This document shows positions 53,354-61,666 of a stretch of DNA of 64,000 bases, piece by piece; position 1 is the first letter of the stretch; every line of letters begins with the position of its first letter. A program made the position numbers and the translations under genes. The notes beneath the pieces are model-generated. The model worked only from the letters and a program-made list of their open reading frames with translations. It was not told the origin of the DNA and ran no database searches. The stretch is from the NCBI RefSeq assembly GCF_021390395.1, contig NZ_JAJUWT010000009.1, positions 62,001 through 126,000 of the forward strand, in the 5' to 3' direction. The DNA is from Saccharothrix sp. S26. GTDB lineage: Bacteria > Actinomycetota > Actinomycetes > Mycobacteriales > Pseudonocardiaceae.

Positions 53354-54576
53354 CGGAGTGAGGTGATGATCTCTGCGACGCGACGCGCCCCGTGTGGGTC
53401 GGGTGCCACCGCGCGGTACTTCTCCCTCAGGTCCCGCACGGCCTCCGGCGAGCCGATCAGCTCCCGAGCCTTGGCCGCGAGGGCCACCGAGTCGGTGCCG
53501 AGCTGGGTGGCGAACCCGAGCGCGCCCAGCCGCTCGAACGGCTCGATCTCGTGGTACTCGCTGTAGGAGCTGAGCACGAACACCGCGGGGATGCCGAGGG
53601 CGCAGATCTCGGTGACGGTGATCCAGCCCGGCGGCACCAGCAGCACGGCGGCGTCGCGGATGAGCGCCATCCAGTCGGGGATGTAGTCGAAGCTGTGCAC
53701 ACCGGGCGGCGCGTCGAACTTCTCCCGGCCGATGAGCACCATTTCCAGGTCCGGCTCGCGCGCGCGCAGCTGCGCGAACGCGTCGAGGTAGCAGTCGACG
53801 AGCGCCTGCTTGTTCTTCAGGTGCATGGTGGTGCCGCCGACGGTGGCGACGACGACCGGTCCGTCACCCAGCCCGAGCCGCCGTCGGGCCGCCGCGCCCT
53901 CGGCCTTGGCGTCACCGGTGGGCAGCGGCCGGATCATCGGCCCGACGAAGTGGGCCCGCCCCTGGTCCTGCAACACCAGGAAGTCGGCGTCGGAGGCCAG
54001 GCCCGGCAGGGGCGGCTTGTCGGTCACCACCGCCGCGGCCGTGCGCGTGATGGACCGGAACACCTGGTCGAGCGCGACGCGGGCGCGGTCGAGCTGGTCG
54101 CCGTCCACCTCCACACCGCCCGCGATCAGCTGGTCGTTGGTGACGTTGACCAGCGAGAAGTTGAAGCGCTCGGTCACCAGCACGTGCGGCAGGCCGGCGA
54201 AGTGCGCGGCGATGGCCGCAGCCGGGTTGTAATCGCCCACCACGACCTCGGCAGCCGCGTCCCGGAAGTGCCCGAGCAGCCGCAGGATGCGGTCGCCGTC
54301 CAGGAAGGTCGGCACCAGGTAGCCGCTGACCATGCCCTCCCAGTCGAGCCGGTCGGGCAGGTGGCTGCGCAGCGCGGTGTTGGTGACCCCCTTGGGCGAG
54401 ATGTCGACGACGTCCACGCCCGCGGCGGCGAACATGGGCCCGAAGGTGTCCTGCATCGACCCCAGCAACACGGTCTGCGCGAGGTCCGGGCGCAGTTCCC
54501 GCACTTGCGCGGCGATGGCCAGCGCCCGCATGTTGTGCCCGGTCCCGGTCGGGTTGGGCGCGTACACGACGGTCAT
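53350..54576 (-). CDS. GT-B glycosyltransferase (MurG/GT1-like)
   Basis: The 408-aa protein has the Gly/His-rich N-terminal loop PNPTGTGHNMRALAIAAQVR of MurG-like enzymes, the middle linker region VVVATVGGTTMHLKNKQALV, and the nucleotide-sugar-binding C-terminal block VLLVPPGWITVTEICALGIP where Glu of TEICALG binds ribose. It probably transfers a sugar from a UDP- or TDP-donor to the cluster's acyl or aromatic intermediate. The ATG at 54576 overlaps the acyltransferase stop (ATGA). It is second in the operon. Confidence 0.82.
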   Translation of the reverse strand: MTVVYAPNPTGTGHNMRALAIAAQVRELRPDLAQTVLLGSMQDTFGPMFAAAGVDVVDISPKGVTNTALRSHLPDRLDWEGMVSGYLVPTFLDGDRILRLLGHFRDAAAEVVVGDYNPAAAIAAHFAGLPHVLVTERFNFSLVNVTNDQLIAGGVEVDGDQLDRARVALDQVFRSITRTAAAVVTDKPPLPGLASDADFLVLQDQGRAHFVGPMIRPLPTGDAKAEGAAARRRLGLGDGPVVVATVGGTTMHLKNKQALVDCYLDAFAQLRAREPDLEMVLIGREKFDAPPGVHSFDYIPDWMALIRDAAVLLVPPGWITVTEICALGIPAVFVLSSYSEYHEIEPFERLGALGFATQLGTDSVALAAKARELIGSPEAVRDLREKYRAVAPDPHGARRVAEIITSLR

Positions 54577-55628
54577 CGCAGAACTCCCTCCACCGCGGCC
54601 GCGGTTCGTGTGCCGACGATCTTGACCTCGCCCGGCCGGTCGCGGTCGCGGAGCACGACCGCCCCCGGCGGGACGACCTGACCCGGGCCGATGTCGAGCG
54701 GCCCGACCAGCAGCGCGTCCGCGCCGATCCGCGCGCCGGTCCCGATCCGCACCGGGGTCGGCGTGAGCGGGAGGGAGGTGCGCCCGTGGTCGTGGCCGCT
54801 GGACAGGACGTGCGCGCCCGGCCCGATCCGCACGTCCGACCCGGTGGTGATGCCACCCGCGCCTTCGAGCACCGCGCCGGCGCCGACCTCGGTCCGGTCC
54901 CCGAGCTCGATGCCGCCGGTCGGCCACGGTCCCGGGGTGCGCGCACCACGCCCGATGAGCACGACGTCGTCACCGAGCACCACGTCGGCGCCACCGGAGA
55001 GGTCGGCGTCCACGAGGGCCACCGCGCCGACCTGCCAGCTCCCGAGGTCCGGGTCCACCTCGACGAGCAGCGCGCGGCCGACCGCGGCCTGGGACGTCCG
55101 GTCGCCGGCCAAGCGGACCATGGCCTGCCCGAGCAGCCGCGAGCCCTGTTGGCGCCGGGTCACGGTCCTCAGCAGCGCGTGGAAGGACGGCAGGCCGTCG
55201 TCGACCGCCTGCCGCGAGGAGACGTGCCGGGCGGGCCTGCCCGCCACGATCCCACCGGCCGGCACGTCCGCCTTCACCACCGCGCCCGCCGCGACGACCG
55301 ACCCGTCACCCACCTGCACGCCCGGCGCGACCTCGGCGCCGGCGCCGAGCCACACGCCGCTGCCGATCCGGCACGGCGCGGCGCCCGGCTCACCGACCCG
55401 GACACCGGAGGCGATGAGCGTGCCTGGGCCGACCCGGCACCCGGCCAGCACCGACCGGAAACCGACGAAGACGTCGTTGGCCAGCACGGCGTCGTGCAGT
55501 CGGGCGCCGACGCGGACCCAGCTGTCGGGGCCGACCTCCGACCGGCCGGTGACCTCCACCTCGTGCTCGAACAGCGGGGTCGGCGGCGCGCCGAACAGCG
55601 CGCGCAGGTAGTCGTCCATTGCGGTCAT
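54573..55628 (-). CDS. double left-handed beta-helix (hexapeptide-repeat) acyltransferase
   Basis: The 351-aa protein has two separate hexapeptide-repeat regions, about residues 25-150 (VRVGARLHDAVLANDVFVGF; IGSGVWLGAGAEVAPGVQVG) and 210-345 (ELGDRTEVGAGAVLEGAGGI; VRIGPGAHVLSSGHDHG), joined by a helical linker. The second half has GHDHG where a catalytic His is expected. Most such acetyl/acyltransferases have one helix per chain, so this looks like an internal duplication. The ATG at 55628 has GGGGGA eight bases upstream. It is the first gene of the eight-gene operon and may acylate the sugar. Confidence 0.75.
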   Translation of the reverse strand: MTAMDDYLRALFGAPPTPLFEHEVEVTGRSEVGPDSWVRVGARLHDAVLANDVFVGFRSVLAGCRVGPGTLIASGVRVGEPGAAPCRIGSGVWLGAGAEVAPGVQVGDGSVVAAGAVVKADVPAGGIVAGRPARHVSSRQAVDDGLPSFHALLRTVTRRQQGSRLLGQAMVRLAGDRTSQAAVGRALLVEVDPDLGSWQVGAVALVDADLSGGADVVLGDDVVLIGRGARTPGPWPTGGIELGDRTEVGAGAVLEGAGGITTGSDVRIGPGAHVLSSGHDHGRTSLPLTPTPVRIGTGARIGADALLVGPLDIGPGQVVPPGAVVLRDRDRPGEVKIVGTRTAAAVEGVLR

Positions 55629-56098
55629 GCGGTTTCCCCCAACCAGCAGATTCATCGGGCAGCGCGTCACCGGGCGCGATCGTTCGATCGGCCCCGGCAC
55701 GTCCCGGTCAACAGGCGGGCAACAGTGCCCTGCTCAGGAAAACGGCTGCGATGCGCCTGACATCCCCCATGCGGAACGACGCCCGCACACATCCCAGTGT
55801 GTCAGAGCGCCCCTGCGTGTCAAGCAGTCCGCACCCGGCGACTTTAAGTCCATTGTGGATACACCGTCGCGGAAATGGACAATCCGGCCTTTCCAAGGCA
55901 TTGCACACTCCCCCCGCTTCGGCACCACGCAGGGAAACCCCGCGCAGCCGGCGAGACGCACTCCTCACGCCGGTTGCAACGCCCTAGGATCACGCCCGGC
56001 AGAGCCATTGCGACCGAACGCGGCCGAGCGTTCCAGGGCGTCGGCCGCCCCGCCGGGCATCAGTCCTCAGTGGACGGCTCGGGACCACAAGGGGGGTC
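55629..56098. promoter_or_regulatory. 470-bp divergent control region of the biosynthetic operon
   Basis: It separates the operon start (minus) from the Xre-type gene (plus). TTGACA on minus (55818-55823) is a perfect minus-35 box but no good minus-10 follows at 16-18 bases. The TGACAC core repeats 18 bases apart (GTGTCAG at 55799 and GTGTCAA at 55817 on plus), and an 11-bp palindrome gactttaagtc lies nearby (about 55840-55850). These could be activator sites, for example for the SARP encoded at 59.2 kb. No gene is seen in it. Confidence 0.4.
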
Positions 56099-56842
56099 AT
56101 GTCGAACACGGGCACACTGCACACGCGCAGGTTGGGACGGGAGCTGATCCGACTGCGCGAAGCGGCGGAGCTGGAAGTCACCGCCGTGGCGCTGGACATG
56201 CGCAGATCGGTCACCGAGCTCGTCGCGGTCGAGAGCGGGCACCGGCGTGCCGGCTGGTCGACCGTCGCGTGGCTGCTCGCGCGCTACGCGGCCGACGACG
56301 TCGACCGCGCCGCGGTCCGCGAGCTCTGGCAGGAGACCACCGAGGCGGGACCGCCCGCCGACCGCGCGTTCTCCCGGGCCGTCGCCGAGGCCGCCACGCT
56401 CTCGGTCTTCGGCCAGGTCGTCATACCCCGCGTGCTGCGCACACCCGGCTACGCCGAGGCGGCGGACCTGCCCGCACCTCCCCCGTTGCCGACCGGTTCG
56501 AGCACGGTGCACGCCGTCGTGGACGAGAGCGCGCTCCTGCGACTCGACCCGGAGGCCGACGCGCACCAGCTGCGCCACGTGCTGGAAGTCGCCGAGCAGC
56601 CCCACGTGACGCTCCAGGTGCTGCCCCTGCGGGCCGGCGCTCACCGACACTGGCTCACCCCGTTCACCGTCCTGACCTTCACCGACCACCCGGCCGCCGT
56701 GCACCACGACAGCGACCCGCGGCCGCGGTGGAGCGAGGACGCGGACCAGGTCGACGCGGCCGTCGAGGCGTTCTCCCGGGCAACCCGCCGGGCACTGGCG
56801 CCGGCGGACTCGGCGGAGCTCATCCGCCGCCTGGTTCGCTGA
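56099..56842 (+). CDS. Xre-type regulator with DUF5753-like C-terminus
   Basis: The 247-aa protein has an N-terminal Xre helix-turn-helix (LGRELIRLREAAELEVTAVA; RRSVTELVAVESGHRRAG) and a C-terminal sensor-like domain of the DUF5753 type common in actinomycetes (VIPRVLRTPGYAEA; AVVDESALLRLD; QLRHVLEVAEQPHVTLQVLP). Such proteins often pair with a DUF397 partner; none is visible next to it. AAGGGGGG lies before the ATG at 56099. It is divergent from the biosynthetic operon and ends in a 44-bp palindromic terminator. It is a plausible local regulator. Confidence 0.85.
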   Translation: MSNTGTLHTRRLGRELIRLREAAELEVTAVALDMRRSVTELVAVESGHRRAGWSTVAWLLARYAADDVDRAAVRELWQETTEAGPPADRAFSRAVAEAATLSVFGQVVIPRVLRTPGYAEAADLPAPPPLPTGSSTVHAVVDESALLRLDPEADAHQLRHVLEVAEQPHVTLQVLPLRAGAHRHWLTPFTVLTFTDHPAAVHHDSDPRPRWSEDADQVDAAVEAFSRATRRALAPADSAELIRRLVR

Positions 56843-56877
56843 AGGCGTCCCGCGATCGGCGTCCGACGACCACCGCG

Positions 56878-56921
56878 ACGCGGAAGTGCCCGCCACCCCG
56901 GGGTGGCGGGCACTTCCGCGT
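56878..56921 (+). terminator. 44-bp uninterrupted palindrome, terminator of the Xre gene
   Basis: The 22-base arms 56878-56899 and 56900-56921 are exact reverse complements without spacer (centre ccccgggg). Transcribed, it forms an extremely stable hairpin 36 bases past the stop codon. Confidence 0.8.
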
Positions 56922-57051
56922 TGCGGGCCCGCGGCGGTGGCACCGCATTTCCTCGACGGTTCTTTAAGGCCGCACCACCAGGGTGGTCGGTACACCCGCA
57001 CCAGGACGACGATGTCCCGTTCCCGTTCACCGCGCACATCAGGAGGCCCCG

Positions 57052-57774
57052 ATGACGACCACCGCGCCCCCTGCGGCACTGACGTTGTTGTGCTTCCCCC
57101 ACGCGGGCGGCAACGCCTCGCTGTTCGCCGGGTGGCACCAGGTGCTGGGCGTCCGGGTCGTCCCGGTCGAACTGCCCGGCCGGGACGGCGACGGTGCGGC
57201 CACCGACCTGGCCGCCCTCGTCGACTCGCTCGCCGACCGGGTCCGCGAGGACGTCCGCGGCGATTACGCCGTCTACGGGCACAGCATGGGAGCGCTGGTC
57301 GGCGCCGAGGTCGTGCGCAGGCTGGTGGCCACCGGTGCTCCCGCCCCGCGCGCGCTGTGCCTGGGCGCCTACCCGCCCCCGCACCACGAACACCCGCTGG
57401 TCGGCCGGTTGCCGACCGACGACGAGCTGGGTCGCCTGATCGTGGAGCTGACCGGGCTGCCCGAGGAGGTCCTGGACCACCCGACGTGGGTGGCGGGCGC
57501 CACCAGGCTGTTGTCGGGTGACTTGGCGCTGCTGCGCGGCCACCGCTTCCGCGTGGGCGAACCGCTGCCCGGACCCGTGCACGTGTTCGCCGGTGAGGGC
57601 GACGGCTTGGCTCCGCCGGAGGGCATGGCCGCGTGGGCGGAGCTGACCGAGTCCGAGCCGGTGCTGCACGTGCTGGGCGGCGGCCACTTCTTCGTCCGCA
57701 CGCAGCGGGCGGCGTTCCTGCGACGGCTGCGAGCCGTGCTGGTGTCGGTCACGACCGGGGCGGCGGTGGGTTGA
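57052..57774 (+). CDS. type II thioesterase
   Basis: The 240-aa alpha/beta-hydrolase is of the GrsT/TEII family, which cleaves aberrant acyl groups from carrier proteins. It has LLCFPHAGGNAS at the start, nucleophile YGHSMGALVGAE, Asp in FAGEGDGLAPPEG and His in LGGGHFFVRT. The ATG at 57052 has AGGAGG five bases upstream. Its stop overlaps the acyltransferase start (TGATG), so the two are translated together. It marks the region as a polyketide/fatty-acyl-type pathway. Confidence 0.88.
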   Translation: MTTTAPPAALTLLCFPHAGGNASLFAGWHQVLGVRVVPVELPGRDGDGAATDLAALVDSLADRVREDVRGDYAVYGHSMGALVGAEVVRRLVATGAPAPRALCLGAYPPPHHEHPLVGRLPTDDELGRLIVELTGLPEEVLDHPTWVAGATRLLSGDLALLRGHRFRVGEPLPGPVHVFAGEGDGLAPPEGMAAWAELTESEPVLHVLGGGHFFVRTQRAAFLRRLRAVLVSVTTGAAVG

Positions 57775-59003
57775 TGGACACCGCGACGACCACCCGCACC
57801 GCCACCACCTGGCTGGTGTCCGCGCGGGACGAGGAGGGCCTGCGCGCGGCTGCCGCGGCGATCGCGTCCGCGCAGACCGTCGACCCGCGTGCGCTGGCCG
57901 CCCTGCCGCGGCTGCCGCACCGCGCCGCCGTGACCGCGGTCGGGCCGGATGCGGCGCGGGCGGCCATGGCCGACGTCGCCGCCGACGCGTTCTCCCCGGA
58001 CGCCGTGCGCGGGGTCGCCGACACCGGGCCGGTCGGCGCGCTGTTCACCGGGCAGGGCAGCCAGCGGCCGGGCATGGGCCGGGAGCTGGCCCAGCTGGTG
58101 CCGGACTTCGGCGACGCGCTGCGCGACGTCTGCGCGGCCTTGGACGCGGAGCTGCCGCGCCCGCTGCTGCCGCTGGTGTTCAGCGAACCGGGGTCGCCCG
58201 AGGCCGAGGCGTTGGGCACCACGGAGTTCACCCAGCCCGCGCTGTTCGCCGTCGAGGTGGCGCTGTTCCGCGTGTTCGAGTCCTGGGGCCTGCGCCCGGC
58301 CGCGCTGCTCGGCCACTCCATCGGCGAGCTGTCCGCCGCGCACGTCGCGGGCGTGTTCGACCTGGCCGACGCGGCGGCGGTGATCGCGGCCAGGGGCAGG
58401 CTCATGCAGTCCGCCCGGCCCGACGGCGCGATGATCGCCATCGCAGCCCCCGAGGACGCCGTGCTACCCCACCTGGTGCCGGGCGTGGGCATCGCTGCGG
58501 TCAACGGCCCCAAGGCCGTCGTCATCTCCGGTGACGCGGGCTCGGCCGCCGAGGTGGCCGCGGCGCTGGCGGCCGACGGCCACAAGACGACCCCGCTGCG
58601 GGTCGGCCGGGCCTTCCACTCCAGCCACATGGACCCGGTGTTGGACGAGTTCCACGCCGTGGTGTCGTCGGTCGAGCTGCACGAGCCGCGGATCCCCGTG
58701 GTGTCCAACGTGACCGGCCGGGTCGCGAACGACCTGACCGACCCCGCCTACTGGGTGTCCCACCTGCGCAGCGCGGTCCGCTTCGCCGACGGGGTGCGGA
58801 CCATGACCAACGACGGCGTGCGCACGTTCGTCGAGTTCGGGCCCGACCCCACGCTCAGCGCGCTGGGCCGGACGTGCGCGCCGGACGCGGTGTTCGTGCA
58901 CACCCTGCGCCGCCGCACGCCCGAACACGCGACCGTGCTGGGCGCAGCCGCGGCGCTGTGGGTCCGCGGGTCCGAATTGGACTGGTCGCGCATCCTCGAC
59001 TGA
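57774..59003 (+). CDS. free-standing PKS-type acyltransferase (malonyl-type)
   Basis: The 409-aa protein is an acyltransferase with its upstream KS-AT linker (TWLVSARDEEGLRAAAAAIA), as in modular PKS proteins but without KS or ACP. It has FTGQGSQRPGMG, the active-site GHSIGELSA, and RAFHSSHMDPVL, where the AFHS form fits malonyl rather than methylmalonyl specificity. It probably loads malonate onto the ACP encoded at 62.9 kb. The ATG at 57774 overlaps the thioesterase stop. It looks like a domain released from a modular PKS, unlike the shorter FabD of primary metabolism. Confidence 0.86.
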   Translation: MDTATTTRTATTWLVSARDEEGLRAAAAAIASAQTVDPRALAALPRLPHRAAVTAVGPDAARAAMADVAADAFSPDAVRGVADTGPVGALFTGQGSQRPGMGRELAQLVPDFGDALRDVCAALDAELPRPLLPLVFSEPGSPEAEALGTTEFTQPALFAVEVALFRVFESWGLRPAALLGHSIGELSAAHVAGVFDLADAAAVIAARGRLMQSARPDGAMIAIAAPEDAVLPHLVPGVGIAAVNGPKAVVISGDAGSAAEVAAALAADGHKTTPLRVGRAFHSSHMDPVLDEFHAVVSSVELHEPRIPVVSNVTGRVANDLTDPAYWVSHLRSAVRFADGVRTMTNDGVRTFVEFGPDPTLSALGRTCAPDAVFVHTLRRRTPEHATVLGAAAALWVRGSELDWSRILD

Positions 59004-59011
59004 TCGGGTGA

Positions 59012-59197
59012 GCACGAGCGCCCCACGGGAAGGGAACACGCCCGTGGGGCGCTCGTGCACCACGACACGAAGCGCGAGGCAGCTGGAACTCTGAGGCGCT
59101 TGCACGTAACGACAAGCGCGCCGGGAGGGCGAACTCTCCCGCGGCTCGCGCACGACGACAAGCGCCCCACAGGACGAACACTCCCGTGGGGCGCTTG
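59012..59197. repeat. four imperfect hairpin-forming units between convergent genes
   Basis: Units of about 45-55 bp begin near 59018, 59071, 59115 and 59161, each with AGCGC near the start and a complementary GCGCT/GCTCGC near the end, separated by CACGACGACA-like sequence. The first is an 18-bp perfect stem (59012-59029 with 59041-59058) and the last a 12-bp stem (59159-59170 with 59186-59197); the inner two are degenerate. It acts at least as a bidirectional terminator between the acyltransferase and SARP genes. Confidence 0.75.
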
Positions 59198-59210
59198 CGC
59201 GTGCGGGCGG

Positions 59211-59939
59211 TCAGGGGTTGAGGATGTGGTCGCGTTCGCGGCGCAGCGCTGGGCCGGGTTCCACGCCCAGTTCGGAGGCGAGGAGCCGTTCCGCCTCCCG
59301 GTAGGCCATCAACGCCTCGCCGGGACGCTTGGCGGCCCGCAGCGCGCGCATCAGGCGCAGGTGGAACGGCTCGTGCAGCGGCTCGGTGTCGACGGCGGCC
59401 GTCATCAGCGACAGCGCCTCGCGGGCACGGCCCAACGTCACCAGAGAGTCGGCGACGATCTCCAGCGCGCGGCGGCGTGAGCCGTCGACGAGGTCGGCGG
59501 CTCCGCGCAGCAGCGGTCCCTCGCAGGGCAGCCAGCCGGGACGGCCGAGGGCGAGGGCGTTGCGGGCCTCCGCCAGGGCCGACACCGGGTCTCCGGCACG
59601 GTCCGCCGACACCGCGGCGGCCACGTGCGCCCTGAAGAACGACAAGTCGGTGTCGAGCACGTCGAGCCGGTACCCGCCCGGGACCGTGTGCACCACCAAC
59701 GGGTCCAGCAGGACCCGCAACCGCGCCACGTGGACGTGCAGAGCGCCTTGGGCGCTGCGAGGCGGACGACCTCCCCACAGCTCTGCGACCAGCTGCGCGG
59801 AGGTGACCGGTTCCGGGGCGCGCAGGACCAGCGCGGCCAGCAGCAGGCGCAGCTTCCCCGCACCGATCACGCGTTCGGCGGGGTCCACGTCGCCGACGGT
59901 GACGCGGACCCTGCCGAGGAGCGCGCAACGCGGTGTCAC
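59211..59939 (-). CDS. SARP-type transcriptional activator (short, winged helix plus BTAD)
   Basis: The 242-aa protein has an OmpR-like winged helix (LLLAALVLRAPEPVTSAQLV; SAQGALHVHVARLRVLLDP) followed by a bacterial transcriptional activation domain (HEPFHLRLMRALRAAKRPGE; ELGVEPGPALRRERDHIL). Small SARPs activate antibiotic clusters by binding heptamer repeats overlapping minus-35 boxes. The GTG at 59939 overlaps the esterase stop (GTGA). As last gene of the KAS/ACP operon it probably forms positive feedback on this cluster. Confidence 0.88.
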   Translation of the reverse strand: MTPRCALLGRVRVTVGDVDPAERVIGAGKLRLLLAALVLRAPEPVTSAQLVAELWGGRPPRSAQGALHVHVARLRVLLDPLVVHTVPGGYRLDVLDTDLSFFRAHVAAAVSADRAGDPVSALAEARNALALGRPGWLPCEGPLLRGAADLVDGSRRRALEIVADSLVTLGRAREALSLMTAAVDTEPLHEPFHLRLMRALRAAKRPGEALMAYREAERLLASELGVEPGPALRRERDHILNP

Positions 59940-60868
59940 GAGCCGCGCAGCAGTCGGCCGACCCGGCGGGCGAAGCGCTGGTTGGCCGACGCGGCCGCCG
60001 GGCTGAGCCGGTCCATGTAGAAGAAGCCGTGGGTCAGGCCCTGGCCCGGCAGCACCGTCACCGGCACCCCCGCCTCGTCCATCCGCTTGGCCAGCAACGC
60101 CGCCTCGTCGTGCAGGACGTCGTACTCGGCCAACGAGAACAGGCCGGCCGGCAACCTCTCGACGCCCGGCGCGACCGACGGCGTGGCGTCCACCGGCGGG
60201 GTGTCCAGGCGGTCGCCGAGGTACTGCCGCCAGAACCAGGTCGCGTTGGTGCGCGTCAGCGGGTAGCCGTCGGCGTAGCGCTCGTAGGACAGCGTGCGGA
60301 AGTCCGCGCCCAGGGACGGCGTGACCAGCGCGAGCAGGCTGAACCGCGACACCAGGTGCGGGGGCAGCCTCAGCAGTGCCGAGACGGCCAGGGCGCCGCC
60401 GGAGCTGTGCCCGCCCACCCCGGCGGTGTCGGGGTCCGCGCCCAGCTCCCGCGCGTGCCCCAGGGCCCACTCCAGCGCGGCGGCGGTGTCCAGGATCGGC
60501 GCGGGGTACGGGTGCTCGGGAGCGTTGCGGGCGCGCACGGCCAGCACCGCGCACTCCGACAGCAGCGCGAGCTGGCGGACGGGGGTGTCCTCGACCTCCA
60601 GCGAGTTCGCCACGAAGCCACCACCGACGACGAACACCAGCAGCGGCAGGGCCTGTTCGGGGTCGGGGTGGTACAGCCGCGCCGCGACCGGTCCGGCGGG
60701 ACCGGGGATGCTCAGGTCGCGGACCTCGGGCAGCGGCGCGCCCGCGCCCGCGACGTCGAGCCAGCCGTCCACCGCGGTGCGGACCTGGTCGACGGTGAAC
60801 GTGCCGAAGTCGACTTCGCCCTCCGGGGCGTCGGCGATGAACTGCTTGATGTGCGGGTCGAGCGCCAT
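59936..60868 (-). CDS. HSL-type alpha/beta-hydrolase with altered oxyanion motif
   Basis: The 310-aa protein resembles the hormone-sensitive-lipase esterase family: nucleophile VGGHSSGGALAV, Asp in LAEYDVLHDE and His in LTHGFFYMD. The usual HGGG oxyanion motif reads VGGG (LLVFVVGGGFV), so its first His is missing. The start ATG at 60868 has a GGGGGAGG tract 11 bases upstream. It lies between the ketoreductase (82 bp) and the SARP gene. It may be an esterase, lactonase or acyltransferase-like tailoring enzyme of the cluster. Confidence 0.82.
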   Translation of the reverse strand: MALDPHIKQFIADAPEGEVDFGTFTVDQVRTAVDGWLDVAGAGAPLPEVRDLSIPGPAGPVAARLYHPDPEQALPLLVFVVGGGFVANSLEVEDTPVRQLALLSECAVLAVRARNAPEHPYPAPILDTAAALEWALGHARELGADPDTAGVGGHSSGGALAVSALLRLPPHLVSRFSLLALVTPSLGADFRTLSYERYADGYPLTRTNATWFWRQYLGDRLDTPPVDATPSVAPGVERLPAGLFSLAEYDVLHDEAALLAKRMDEAGVPVTVLPGQGLTHGFFYMDRLSPAAASANQRFARRVGRLLRGS

Positions 60869-60950
60869 GGGCGTCGGACCTCCCCCTCAGTGTGGGCATC
60901 GGTGGTCGGTGGTCGCTCGGCGGACGACCGACCGGCCGCCGAGCGCCGGG

Positions 60951-61649
60951 TCAGTGGCCCATGCCCAGGCCACCGGACACCGGGAGCACGGCCCCGGTGA
61001 CGAAGCCGTTCCCGGCCAGGAACAGCACGGCGTCGGCGATCTCCTCGGGCGTGCCGGACCGGCCCAGCGGCGTGCCCGTGATCAGCTCCTCGCGGCGCTT
61101 CGCGGTGATCGTCGAGCCCATGTCGGTCTCCACCAGGCCGGGGGCCACGACGTTGACGGTGATGCCTCGCGGCCCCAGCTCCCTGGCCAGCGAACGGGCC
61201 ATGCCGACCAGTCCGGTCTTGGCGGAGGTGTAGTTGACCTGTCCGGCCGCGCCGAGCATGCCGACCGCCGAGGACACGAACACCATCGCGCCGCGACGGG
61301 CGGCGAGCATGCCCGCGCCCGCTCGGCGCGCCACCCGGAAGACGCCGCCCAGGTTGGTCGCCACCACGTCGTCGAACTCCTCGTCGGTCATGGCGATCGA
61401 CAGCGCGTCACGGGTGATCCCGGCGTTGGCCACGAGCACCTCGACCGGGCCGTGCTGGGCCTCGACGGCGTCGAAGGCCGACTGCACCGACGCGGTGTCG
61501 GTGACCTCGCACCGGACGCCGAACAGGTCGTCCGGCGGCGGGCTGTCGCGGTGGGTGACCGAGACCTTGTCGCCGTTGCGGGCGAACCGCCGGGCGATGG
61601 CCAGCCCCAGCCCCCGGTTGCCACCTGTGACCAGCACCGATCTGCTCAT
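60951..61649 (-). CDS. 3-oxoacyl-ACP reductase (FabG-like SDR)
   Basis: The 232-aa SDR protein has the NADPH motif TGGNRGLGLA, VANAG for NNAG, a catalytic Ser in VFVSSAVG and YTSAK for YxxxK. It has the FabG-type tail VAPGLVETDM and FVTGAVLPVSGGLGM. It reduces beta-ketoacyl-ACP. The ATG at 61649 has AGGAG eight bases upstream and lies 17 bases after the KAS II gene, so it belongs to the same acyl-chain-building set as KAS III, ACP and KAS II. Confidence 0.88.
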   Translation of the reverse strand: MSRSVLVTGGNRGLGLAIARRFARNGDKVSVTHRDSPPPDDLFGVRCEVTDTASVQSAFDAVEAQHGPVEVLVANAGITRDALSIAMTDEEFDDVVATNLGGVFRVARRAGAGMLAARRGAMVFVSSAVGMLGAAGQVNYTSAKTGLVGMARSLARELGPRGITVNVVAPGLVETDMGSTITAKRREELITGTPLGRSGTPEEIADAVLFLAGNGFVTGAVLPVSGGLGMGH

Positions 61650-61666
61650 TCGCGTACTCCTGTCGC

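Noticed and set aside
59012..59197. CRISPR array
   Set aside because: The units are themselves palindromic and imperfect, and spacers are not unique sequences of constant length; no cas genes are nearby.
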